Below are positions 18,702-26,092 of a stretch of DNA of 64,000 bases, piece by piece (position 1 is the first letter of the stretch; each line of letters starts with the position of its first letter). Position numbers and translations under genes: made by a program. The DNA lies in the NCBI RefSeq assembly GCF_000423465.1, contig NZ_KE384020.1, forward strand, positions 861,671 to 925,670, given 5' to 3'. The notes under the pieces are model-generated. The model saw nothing but the letters and a program-made list of their open reading frames with translations, had not been told where the DNA came from and made no database searches. Origin of the DNA: Propionicicella superfundia DSM 22317 (lineage in GTDB: Bacteria > Actinomycetota > Actinomycetes > Propionibacteriales > Propionibacteriaceae).

Positions 18702-19616
18702 ATGGACGACCTCACCGCAGAGATCGACGGCCACGTCCTTCGCCTGTCCAACCTCGGCAAGCCGCTCTATCCCGATGGCTTCACCAAGGGCGAGATCATC
18801 GACTACTACGTGCGCGTCGCCCCCGTCCTCCTCCCGCACCTGCGGGACCGCGTCGTCACGAGGCTCCGCCTGCCGGCCGGAGTCGCGGGCACCGGCTTCT
18901 TCGAGAAGAACGCGCCTCCCGGCCTCCCCGGCTGGGTCCGACGACACGTGGTCACGTCGCCCGATTCGACCGTGACGTACGTGGTGGTGGCGGACACGGC
19001 GACGCTCGCCGTCCTCGCGAACCTCGCCTCCCTCGAGATCCACACACCCCAGTGGCGGATTCCCGGCGGGCGCTCCGGCGCCCTGAACCTCGACGCGACG
19101 CCTCCGCCGAGCGACCAGGTGATCGTCGACCTCGATCCCGGACCCGGCACGACCACCGCCGATCAGGCGCGCGCCGCGTTGCTGATCGCCGCCCGGCTCG
19201 CCGCGGACGGGATCCTCGGCCTTCCGCGAACCAGCGGCGGGAAGGGGCTGCAGATCCAGGCGCCGATCGTCCCGGCCGACGGACGCGCCGTCACGGCGTA
19301 CGTGCGGGCGATCGGCACCGAGCTCGTCGCGACCCACCCGGAACTGTTCACCGTGAGCGTGTCTCCCGCGGTCCGTGCGGGCAAGGTCTTCGTCGACTAC
19401 AACCAGAATCTGACGACCCGCAACACCATAAGCCTCTACTCGCTGCGTGCGGGCGACGCCCCGACCGCGTGCACACCCCTCACGTGGGACGAGGTCGGCG
19501 CCGCCGCCGAGGGCGCCCCGCTCCGGTTCACGGCCGGCGAGGTGCTCGACCGTGTCCAGCGATGGGGGGACCTCGCCGACGTCCTGCTGGATCCCATCCG
19601 TCCGTTGCTCCCATAA
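18702..19616 (+). CDS. LigD-type primase-polymerase domain protein (stand-alone NHEJ polymerase)
   Basis: A 304-residue archaeo-eukaryotic primase-type polymerase, related to the LigD polymerase domain and mycobacterial Prim-PolC/PolD proteins; no ligase or phosphoesterase domain is attached. These enzymes add ribonucleotides to broken DNA ends in Ku-dependent joining. The metal-binding DLD is at 143-145, LEIHTPQW supplies the conserved His114, and VFVDYNQN holds the later Asp. The usual SGGKGLH triphosphate motif reads SGGKGLQ (Gln184), an unusual change. ATG 18702 has a GGGGGAGA ribosome site. Ku lies at 44784, so NHEJ parts are present but split. Confidence 0.88.
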   Translation: MDDLTAEIDGHVLRLSNLGKPLYPDGFTKGEIIDYYVRVAPVLLPHLRDRVVTRLRLPAGVAGTGFFEKNAPPGLPGWVRRHVVTSPDSTVTYVVVADTATLAVLANLASLEIHTPQWRIPGGRSGALNLDATPPPSDQVIVDLDPGPGTTTADQARAALLIAARLAADGILGLPRTSGGKGLQIQAPIVPADGRAVTAYVRAIGTELVATHPELFTVSVSPAVRAGKVFVDYNQNLTTRNTISLYSLRAGDAPTACTPLTWDEVGAAAEGAPLRFTAGEVLDRVQRWGDLADVLLDPIRPLLP

Positions 19617-19642
19617 GTTACCGAATGATCGCCGCCGGCCGA

Positions 19643-19648
19643 TATGCT
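19643..19648 (+). promoter_or_regulatory. -10 box of the TetR gene (leaderless)
   Basis: TATGCT lies seven bases before the GTG at 19656. It contains the alternative ATG at 19644, which makes that ATG unlikely as the start and supports a leaderless GTG start. Confidence 0.4.
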
Positions 19649-19655
19649 CACCGGT

Positions 19656-20270
19656 GTGAGTGACACGACCCCCCCTCGCCGACAGCGGCTTCCCAAAGCG
19701 CAGCGCCGCGTCCTCCTGCTGGAAGCGGCCACGATGGTGTTCGCGCAAGAGGGCTACCACAACGCCTCCATGGAGGCGATGGCACGTGCGGCAGGTGTCA
19801 CCAAGCCGGTCCTGTACCAGCACTTCCCGTCCAAGCTCGACCTTCTGCGCGCGGTGGCCACCGAGTCCACCCTCGAGGTGGAACGAGTGGTGACCGCGGC
19901 GATGAACGACAATCTGTCCTCGGGCACTCCGTTCGAGAGCGCGATCGAGGCGCTGTTCGACTTCGCCGAACGGCGCCCCCATCAGTTCCTCCTCGTCTAC
20001 GAGACCGAGCTCCCCCAGGACGATCAGGTCCAGCACACGATCCTCGAAGGCACGGCGCGGGTCGTCACCCACGGCATTCCGATCATCAAGGCGCACACCG
20101 GCCTCGACCAGAACGGGGCCGCGCTGCTCGCCTGGTCGATCATCGGCATGACGACCTTCGCCGTCCGCCACTGGAAGCGGGCCAACGACGGCACGAGCAA
20201 GGCCGACGCCCTCGTCCTGGCACTGGAACTGCTTCATTCAGGGTTGAGTGGCTGGGAATCTCAGGGTTGA
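19656..20270 (+). CDS. TetR/AcrR-family transcriptional regulator
   Basis: A 204-residue TetR-type repressor. The N-terminal helix-turn-helix spans residues ~20-60 (AATMVFAQEGYHNASMEA, then GVTKPVLYQHF, the recognition helix). The C-terminal ligand-binding domain is unclassified. In M. tuberculosis a TetR gene (Rv3208) precedes the DUF3107 gene; here the nine-gene kinase/TelA operon separates the two, so the regulator could act on that operon starting 68 bases downstream, but no operator was identified. The GTG start is chosen because the ATG four codons earlier overlaps the -10 box. Confidence 0.85.
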   Translation: MSDTTPPRRQRLPKAQRRVLLLEAATMVFAQEGYHNASMEAMARAAGVTKPVLYQHFPSKLDLLRAVATESTLEVERVVTAAMNDNLSSGTPFESAIEALFDFAERRPHQFLLVYETELPQDDQVQHTILEGTARVVTHGIPIIKAHTGLDQNGAALLAWSIIGMTTFAVRHWKRANDGTSKADALVLALELLHSGLSGWESQG

Positions 20271-20298
20271 TCCTGCCGCGTCTCACCCGGTCCCCGGC

Positions 20299-20304
20299 TA
20301 AATT
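20299..20304 (+). promoter_or_regulatory. Putative -10 box ahead of the TelA-kinase operon
   Basis: TAAATT is the only A/T-rich hexamer in the 68-base gap before the operon. It lies 35 bases upstream of the TTG at 20339, giving a leader of about 28 bases that includes the AAAGGTGA ribosome site. No -35 hexamer at normal spacing was seen. Confidence 0.35.
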
Positions 20305-20338
20305 GGAGCACGATCCGCGCACGTGAAAGGTGAAGCGA

Positions 20339-21583
20339 TTGTCCACGCCCACGCAGCCCCCCGGTGGCGCAGCAGCAGTTCCCGCGCCGACGCCGCTTGC
20401 CCCACCCGACCTGCTCACCTTGACGGCCCCCGAGCCCGTCCACCCCGTCGCTGAGACCGCCGCCGGCGCCATGGCGCCCGCGGTCGATCCCGAGCAGGTC
20501 CCGGTCCTCGACGCCAAGGTCGACCAGTTCGTGACCGCCATCACGTCCGTGCAGCCCAAGTCACCGCAGTTCGCCGCTCAGGCCGACGCCGTGCGCTCCA
20601 TGGGCGACGCCGACATCCGCAAGGCCGCGGAGTCCTCGAACCGTCTGCTCCAGACACCGGTCCGCGCCGTCCAGTCCGGCGGTCTGTCCGAATCGTCCAA
20701 TGTCGGCAAGACCCTGCTCGAGTTGCGCCGCACGGTCGAATCGCTCGACCCGGGGCAGGCCAAGGGCGGCAAGAAGATCCTCGGCTGGCTCCCCTTCGGC
20801 GAGAAGGTCGAGGACTACTTCCGCAAGTACCAGAACAGCCAGCAGCACCTCAACGGCATCCTTCACGCCCTGCGCAGTGGCCAGGACGAGCTGACGAAGG
20901 ACAACGTCGCCCTCAACATGGAGAAGCAGAACCTGTGGACCGTGATGGGGCGGATGAACCAATACGTCTACATCGCCGAGAAGCTGGACGCCCGGCTGTC
21001 GGCGATGATCGCCGAACTGGAGGCCACGGACCCCGACAAGGCCACCGTGATGAAGCAGGACGTGCTGTTCTACGTCCGCCAGAAGCACCAGGACCTGCTC
21101 ACGCAGCTCGCGGTGTCCATCCAGAGCTATCTCGCGATCGACATCATCATCAAGAACAACATCGAGCTCATCAAGGGTGTCGACCGCGCCTCCACGACCA
21201 CGGTGTCCGCGCTGCGGACGGCCGTCATCGTCGCCCAGGCGCTCGGGAACCAGCAGCTCGTCCTCGACCAGATCACCGCGCTCAACGCGACGACCAGCAC
21301 CATGATCCAGCGGACCTCGGAGATGCTCGCGTCCAACTCCGCGCGCATCCAGGAGCAGGCGGCGTCGTCGGCGGTCGGCATGGAACAGCTTCAGGCCGCG
21401 TTCGCGAACATCTACAAGACGATGGACACCATCGACGAGTTCAAGCTCCGCGCGCTCGACTCCATGTCGCAGACGATCGGCACGCTGGAGATCGAGGTCA
21501 CCAAGTCGAAGGCCTACCTCGAGCGCGTCCGCCAGCAGGACTCGCGGGGCACCGTCCAGCCGGCGACGCTGGATCTGGGCTAG
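20339..21583 (+). CDS. TelA/KlaA-family (toxic anion resistance) protein
   Basis: About 414 residues, soluble and largely helical, with the conserved TelA blocks (KKILGWLPFGEKVEDYFRKY; then helices with QDELTKDNVALNMEKQ). TelA proteins were named for tellurite resistance, but their biochemical role is unknown; they recur in Ter-type stress operons with vWA and phosphatase genes, as here. TTG 20339 is preferred because AAAGGTGA lies seven bases upstream; the GTG at 20330 would overlap that site. The N-terminal ~40 residues are Pro/Ala-rich and probably disordered. First gene of a nine-gene operon. Confidence 0.85.
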   Translation: MSTPTQPPGGAAAVPAPTPLAPPDLLTLTAPEPVHPVAETAAGAMAPAVDPEQVPVLDAKVDQFVTAITSVQPKSPQFAAQADAVRSMGDADIRKAAESSNRLLQTPVRAVQSGGLSESSNVGKTLLELRRTVESLDPGQAKGGKKILGWLPFGEKVEDYFRKYQNSQQHLNGILHALRSGQDELTKDNVALNMEKQNLWTVMGRMNQYVYIAEKLDARLSAMIAELEATDPDKATVMKQDVLFYVRQKHQDLLTQLAVSIQSYLAIDIIIKNNIELIKGVDRASTTTVSALRTAVIVAQALGNQQLVLDQITALNATTSTMIQRTSEMLASNSARIQEQAASSAVGMEQLQAAFANIYKTMDTIDEFKLRALDSMSQTIGTLEIEVTKSKAYLERVRQQDSRGTVQPATLDLG

Positions 21584-21592
21584 TCGGCCGGC

Positions 21593-22147
21593 ATGGGTCT
21601 GTGGGACTGGTTCACGGGGGGAGACAAGCAGGAGCCAGCCCCCGAGGGGCCGCAGACACCACCGGCGCCGGCTGCCGACGACATCGCCGCGGCGCTGGCC
21701 GGTGTCGAACGCCTCGTCGCCGATCCCGGCGTGCCCGGGCCGGTGCGCTCCCGCGTGGAGCGGATCACCCGGACGGTGCGCGATGCCCTCCCCCGGATGA
21801 GCAATCTCGGTGTCGGCAGCCTCGACTCGTACTCGCTCATCGCGACGGCGACCGACTACCTGCCCGAGGCGGTCGGGGCCTACCTGCGGCTGCCGCGCGA
21901 CTGGGCGGACTCGCGCCCGGTCGAGAACGGCAAGACGTCGCTGCTGGTGCTCGTCGACCAGCTCGATCTGCTCGGCCTCACCGTCGACAAGATGCTCGAT
22001 GCCGCCACGCGGACCGACGCCGACGCGCTGATCGCCCACGGCCGGTTCCTGCAGGCCAGGTTCGGCGACCCCTCCAAGGTGTACGAACCCGTGAACGACG
22101 AGCCCGCTCCCGGGCCGGCACCCGCCAACCCCCTCGACCTGGAGTGA
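21593..22147 (+). CDS. Hypothetical protein (184 aa) in the TelA-kinase operon
   Basis: The 184-residue product is not recognised. After the start MGLWDWFTGGDKQEP and a Pro/Ala-rich stretch, residues ~30-160 appear helical (IAAALAGVERLVADP, YSLIATATDYLPEAVGAYLRLP). The C-terminus is acidic and Pro-rich. No signal peptide, membrane span or cysteine motif is visible. The nine-base gap from the TelA gene and two-base gap to the AAA ATPase gene make co-expression near certain. A role as TelA or ATPase partner is only positional inference. Confidence 0.7.
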   Translation: MGLWDWFTGGDKQEPAPEGPQTPPAPAADDIAAALAGVERLVADPGVPGPVRSRVERITRTVRDALPRMSNLGVGSLDSYSLIATATDYLPEAVGAYLRLPRDWADSRPVENGKTSLLVLVDQLDLLGLTVDKMLDAATRTDADALIAHGRFLQARFGDPSKVYEPVNDEPAPGPAPANPLDLE

Positions 22148-22149
22148 CG

Positions 22150-23757
22150 ATGACGAAGACCCTGCCCGAGGCCGTCGCGGCCGCCGCCGACATCGCCGGG
22201 TCGGCCGGGATGGACCGTGCCGAGGCGGAGACCGAGGCCCGGCAGCTCTCGGCCGCAGTGGCCGAGCCCGCGGGAGGCGCCTATCTGGTGTGGACGGCGG
22301 CGCTCGGCCTGGAGCCCTCGGCCGAGGCCTTCTTCGAGGCGGCCGTCAAGGGACGCCGCTTCCGTGCGTCCCCGACACCACTGCTCAGCCGACTGAGCTG
22401 GACCGACCCGTCCGCGGCGAGGCGCTACGCGGCCGCCCTCGCCGACGTGTGCGCCGCGGCCGCCGCGCTCGCCCCGTCCGACGACCTGGTGGCCGGCGCA
22501 GCGCGTTCGGCCCGGGCGGCGCAGGCATCCGCGGTGAGCCCGGGGGGCACCCCGGCCGACCCGATGGACGATTTCGCCGCGCGCGGCCCGCAGCTCCTCG
22601 ATCAGGTGCTCACCCGGCTGCAGGAGAGCACGCGGCGCGTCCGCGATCTCGGCTCGGGCCCCTCTCTCGACCTCAGCGGCCTCGATCCGGCGACGCCCGG
22701 CGCGTTCGACTTGACCGGGCGGGGAGCACCGCCCGCCTCCGTCACCCCCGGCCCCACCTCCTCGGCGCGTCTCCCGGAGCCACCCGCCGCGCAGCCCACG
22801 GCGGCCGCGGACGAGCCTGCCGCGCCCGCCGAGACGGACGAACCGGCCGAGCCCGAGAAGACCGTCGAGGAGCTGCTCGCAGAACTCGACGCCCTCGTCG
22901 GGCTCGGGAGGGTGAAGAGCGAGATCCACCGGCAGTCGGCCATCCTTCGCGTCGAGGCACTGCGCACGAAGGCCGGGCTCAAGCGGCCGACCATCACACG
23001 CCATCTCATCTTCGTGGGCAATCCCGGCACCGGGAAGACGACCGTCGCCCGTCTCGTGGCAGGCATCTACAAGGCCCTCAGGCTGTTGTCGCGCGGGCAG
23101 CTCGTCGAGGTCGACCGCAGCGAACTCGTCGCCGGGTACCTCGGGCAGACCGCCATGAAGACCGCCGAGGTGGTGGACAAGGCCACCGGCGGCGTGCTCT
23201 TCATCGACGAGGCGTATGCGCTCAACGGCGACCAATACGGCGAGGAGGCCATCAACACCCTCGTGAAGGAGATGGAGGACAACCGCGATGACCTCGTCGT
23301 CATCGTGGCGGGCTACCCCGAGCCGATGGAGACGTTCATCTCGCAGAATCCGGGCCTGACCAGCCGCTTCCGCACCACGATCACCTTCGACGACTACACC
23401 GACGACGAACTGGAGGGAATCCTCGCGCAGATGGCCGCGGCCGCCGACTACGACCTGGAGTCCGAGGCGATCGACGAGTTCCGGCGGATTCTCGCCCGTC
23501 AGGTCCGCGACGAGTCGTTCGGGAACGGGCGGTTCGCACGCAACGTCCTCGAAGCGGCCATCGGCCGGCACGCCTGGCGGCTGCGCGACGTGGCCGAGCC
23601 GTCCGTGGCCGATCTGCGCACCCTCCGTCCGGCCGACCTCGCCGAGGACACTCCCCCGGCGCCCCCGCCGGTCGCCTGGCCTGCCGCCGAGCCGGAGGAC
23701 GAACCCCTGCCCGAGGCGGCACGGACGGCTGCGGACAGCGGGCAGGAGGAGCCGTGA
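22150..23757 (+). CDS. AAA+ ATPase, CbbX/SpoVK/EccA-like
   Basis: A 535-residue protein with an Ala-rich helical N-terminal half (residues 1-190), a Pro/Ala/Glu linker (~190-240) and one AAA+ module. The module has GLGRVKSEI, Walker A GNPGTGKTT (~290-298), Walker B LFIDEAYAL (~350), sensor-1 VIVAGYPEPM and the GLTSRF arginine finger. This subgroup (CbbX, SpoVK, C-terminal EccA) forms hexameric remodelling ATPases. The N-terminal half has no recognised TPR domain, so it is not a plain EccA, and no ESX genes are nearby. Substrate unknown; the operon suggests the TelA or vWA protein. Confidence 0.88.
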   Translation: MTKTLPEAVAAAADIAGSAGMDRAEAETEARQLSAAVAEPAGGAYLVWTAALGLEPSAEAFFEAAVKGRRFRASPTPLLSRLSWTDPSAARRYAAALADVCAAAAALAPSDDLVAGAARSARAAQASAVSPGGTPADPMDDFAARGPQLLDQVLTRLQESTRRVRDLGSGPSLDLSGLDPATPGAFDLTGRGAPPASVTPGPTSSARLPEPPAAQPTAAADEPAAPAETDEPAEPEKTVEELLAELDALVGLGRVKSEIHRQSAILRVEALRTKAGLKRPTITRHLIFVGNPGTGKTTVARLVAGIYKALRLLSRGQLVEVDRSELVAGYLGQTAMKTAEVVDKATGGVLFIDEAYALNGDQYGEEAINTLVKEMEDNRDDLVVIVAGYPEPMETFISQNPGLTSRFRTTITFDDYTDDELEGILAQMAAAADYDLESEAIDEFRRILARQVRDESFGNGRFARNVLEAAIGRHAWRLRDVAEPSVADLRTLRPADLAEDTPPAPPPVAWPAAEPEDEPLPEAARTAADSGQEEP

Positions 23758-24995
23758 CCGAGCTGAGGACGCAGCCGAAGACCGTCTCGCACACCACCGC
23801 CGGGGCACTGGCGCCGCTGGCGGCGGCCGGGTTCCCGTCGCGCCAGGATCCACCCGAGTACCGGGTCTCCACGCCCGCGCTGCTGCGATACGGGCAGGTC
23901 GCGCTGCTCATCGTGGGACTGCTGCTGGGGCTCGTCTCCGTCCCGCTGTTCATCACCGGCGACCGGTTCGCGCTGCAACAGACGGCAGAGCAGGAGCACG
24001 CCGATCTGAGCAGCATCCAGACCGAGGCCGCGAAGGCCAACGAGCTGGCGCTCACGTCGCTGCTGAACGGGAAGCCCGACCGCGACGGATTCGGCACGCA
24101 GATGGGAGTCGTCGCCGAGAAGGTCGCCGCCGCAGGCCGGTCGGGCTCGGTCGACACCGGCCTCCTCGGCAAGGTCAACTCCGGTCTCATCCAGTACACG
24201 GCCCAGATGAACGCGGCGTTGACGGCCGACGAGGCGACGGCCGGCAGCGGCACCTCCGAGGCGGTGGCGGCCCAGCAGACGCTGGAGGACGACGTGCTCA
24301 CGAATCTGGACGCCCTGCTCGGCGACGCCGCGGCCGGGGAGACCTCGCCGCTGTGGACGTTGGTCGCGACCTGGGTCGCGATCGGGATCGGCGCCGTATG
24401 CGCACTGTGGCTGATGGTGCTCGTCGCACGACGTTCGCGACGCGTCCTCAATCTGGGGCTGATCGGCGCCCTGACCGTCCTCGCGGCGGGAGGCGTGACG
24501 ATCGGACTGCTCAGCGGCGCGGTCTCCGGACCGACGCAGGCGACCACGGCCCACACCCTGACGGCCGCACAAGGCCAGTTGACACGCGTGCGTGCGGCGG
24601 AGCTCACCTACATCCTCGCGCCGTCGGTCGAGCGACGCAGCAGTGTGACGGCCCACCTGGAGCAGGCCAGGGCGCTTCTCGCCTCGGGCGCCGACGACGG
24701 CGCCGCGATGCTGACGCCGTACGAGAAGGGGTGGCAGACGGTGTCGGCCGAGGTGACGGGGAAGGACACCGCCGGTGCCGCCGAGGCCGCGACCGGGACC
24801 ACCGGGCCTGCCCTCGTGACGCTGACGGAGAAGACGTCGGCGCTCGTCTCGACCGACCGGTCCGCGGTGGTCGCGACGCTGTCCGCCGGGGCTCCGGTGC
24901 TGACGTGGATGGGCGTCACGATGATCGCCGTCGGTCTGGGCTACCTCATCCTCGGCCTCATCGGCCTGCACGCACGGATCAGGGAGTACCGATGA
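23754..24995 (+). CDS. Four-helix membrane protein, GlnX-like
   Basis: A 413-residue protein with four predicted membrane helices (about residues 46-68, 200-225, 231-255 and 385-406). These enclose two exported segments of ~130 residues, each helical and Ala/Thr-rich. This topology matches GlnX of the mycobacterial glnX-glnH-pknG operon, which relays aspartate/glutamate sensing by the GlnH lipoprotein to PknG. No GlnH-like gene exists in this operon, so any ligand is unknown. The GTG start overlaps the ATPase stop (GTGA). The GlnX assignment rests on topology and kinase linkage, not on alignment. Confidence 0.65.
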   Translation: MTELRTQPKTVSHTTAGALAPLAAAGFPSRQDPPEYRVSTPALLRYGQVALLIVGLLLGLVSVPLFITGDRFALQQTAEQEHADLSSIQTEAAKANELALTSLLNGKPDRDGFGTQMGVVAEKVAAAGRSGSVDTGLLGKVNSGLIQYTAQMNAALTADEATAGSGTSEAVAAQQTLEDDVLTNLDALLGDAAAGETSPLWTLVATWVAIGIGAVCALWLMVLVARRSRRVLNLGLIGALTVLAAGGVTIGLLSGAVSGPTQATTAHTLTAAQGQLTRVRAAELTYILAPSVERRSSVTAHLEQARALLASGADDGAAMLTPYEKGWQTVSAEVTGKDTAGAAEAATGTTGPALVTLTEKTSALVSTDRSAVVATLSAGAPVLTWMGVTMIAVGLGYLILGLIGLHARIREYR

Positions 24996-26092
24996 CGACG
25001 ATTCCGACGGCTCCGGGCGCCATCGACCGACCCGGCACCCCCGAGGAGGTCATGGACTACCTCGGGCAGCTCGGCGACTGGCTGATGGAGCGGCGACAGG
25101 AGCTCTCGGCCATCGACGCCGCCGTGCTGCGCTCCCCCGACCGGGCCGCGCTCACCGCCGACATGGCCCTCGTCCTGTCGGTCTGGCAGGCCGTCAAGGA
25201 CCGCTATGACGCGCTCCTGACGACCTGGGACTCGGGTCGGGTCGGACAGCAGGAACTGCTGGCGATCTCGGCACTCCTGTGGGGACGGCTCGAAGGGCGG
25301 CCCGGCGATCCCGCCACCGTCGCGGTGTCGGTTCCCGAGGGCTGTCGCATGGTCGAGGCGCTCACCAACCAGTTGCGACAGCGGCTGCAGGTCGGACCGA
25401 ACGCCGCCCAGTACGCGGCGCGGATCGCGGGGCTCCGCGCACAGATCGACCGCATCCACGACCAGATCGGTCTGGAACCCCCCGCCCAGCAGCCGTCCGC
25501 CCGGGCGATCGAGGAGCGGTTCGGGAGCCGCCTCGCCGCGATCATCGAGAAGTTCAGCCGGGGCGGGGACATCGGGGGCGTGCTCAGCGCCCTCGAGGTC
25601 GACGCCGCGCGGTTCGAGCGGGACCTGCTCGTCACGCAGGGCAAGCGCCGCCAATCCCTGGAGCTTCTCGGTCGCGCCCGGAAGCTGGCGGCCGAGCTCG
25701 CAGAACGGCAGGCCGCGCTCACCGAGCTCGTCGCCCGTTGCATCGCGACCGTGACACCGGCCCCCACCTACGCCGTCCCGCAGGTCTCCGCCCTCGGCCC
25801 GGTGCCGAACACGCCCGACAAGCTGGACGCGTACCTGGGGCGGCTGGAGCAGGTCGACAAGGCCATGGACGTCGTCCACGAGGCGTACACCGCGGCGCTC
25901 GCCGACCGCGACGGCCTCGAACTGGCCTTCCAGCGGTTGCGGCTGCAGACACCGGCCCCGGGAGCGCTCACCGTCGCGATCGGGGACGTCGCCGCCCGGT
26001 CGCTCGCCGAGAGACCCTGCCCCGTGCGGGTCGCCGGGCACCTCGTCGACGCGTACAAGGCGAGCCTCGACGGACAGGCCGGTGCGGTGTGA
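24992..26092 (+). CDS. Hypothetical coiled-coil-rich cytoplasmic protein in the kinase operon
   Basis: A 366-residue protein with no signal peptide or membrane span. Long charged helices dominate: residues ~140-165 and ~200-260 (ARFERDLLVTQGKRRQSLEL, then RKLAAELAERQAALTELV), and again near 280-330. This suggests a scaffold or adaptor. ATGA overlap with the membrane-protein gene and GTGA overlap with the kinase gene place it in the same coupled unit. In PknG clusters the gene between GlnX and the kinase is usually glnH, a secreted lipoprotein; this protein clearly is not one. A bridge between membrane protein and kinase is inference. Confidence 0.65.
   Translation: MTTIPTAPGAIDRPGTPEEVMDYLGQLGDWLMERRQELSAIDAAVLRSPDRAALTADMALVLSVWQAVKDRYDALLTTWDSGRVGQQELLAISALLWGRLEGRPGDPATVAVSVPEGCRMVEALTNQLRQRLQVGPNAAQYAARIAGLRAQIDRIHDQIGLEPPAQQPSARAIEERFGSRLAAIIEKFSRGGDIGGVLSALEVDAARFERDLLVTQGKRRQSLELLGRARKLAAELAERQAALTELVARCIATVTPAPTYAVPQVSALGPVPNTPDKLDAYLGRLEQVDKAMDVVHEAYTAALADRDGLELAFQRLRLQTPAPGALTVAIGDVAARSLAERPCPVRVAGHLVDAYKASLDGQAGAV

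Noticed and set aside
22150-23757. Type VII secretion (EccA) identity for the AAA ATPase
   Set aside because: The AAA module is of the same subgroup, but there is no TPR-type EccA N-terminus and no EccB-E, Esx or PE/PPE-like gene nearby.
24353-24991. Extended N-terminus for the coiled-coil gene overlapping the membrane-protein gene
   Set aside because: The extension is a shadow frame; the ATG at 24992 makes the usual four-base overlap with the preceding stop.
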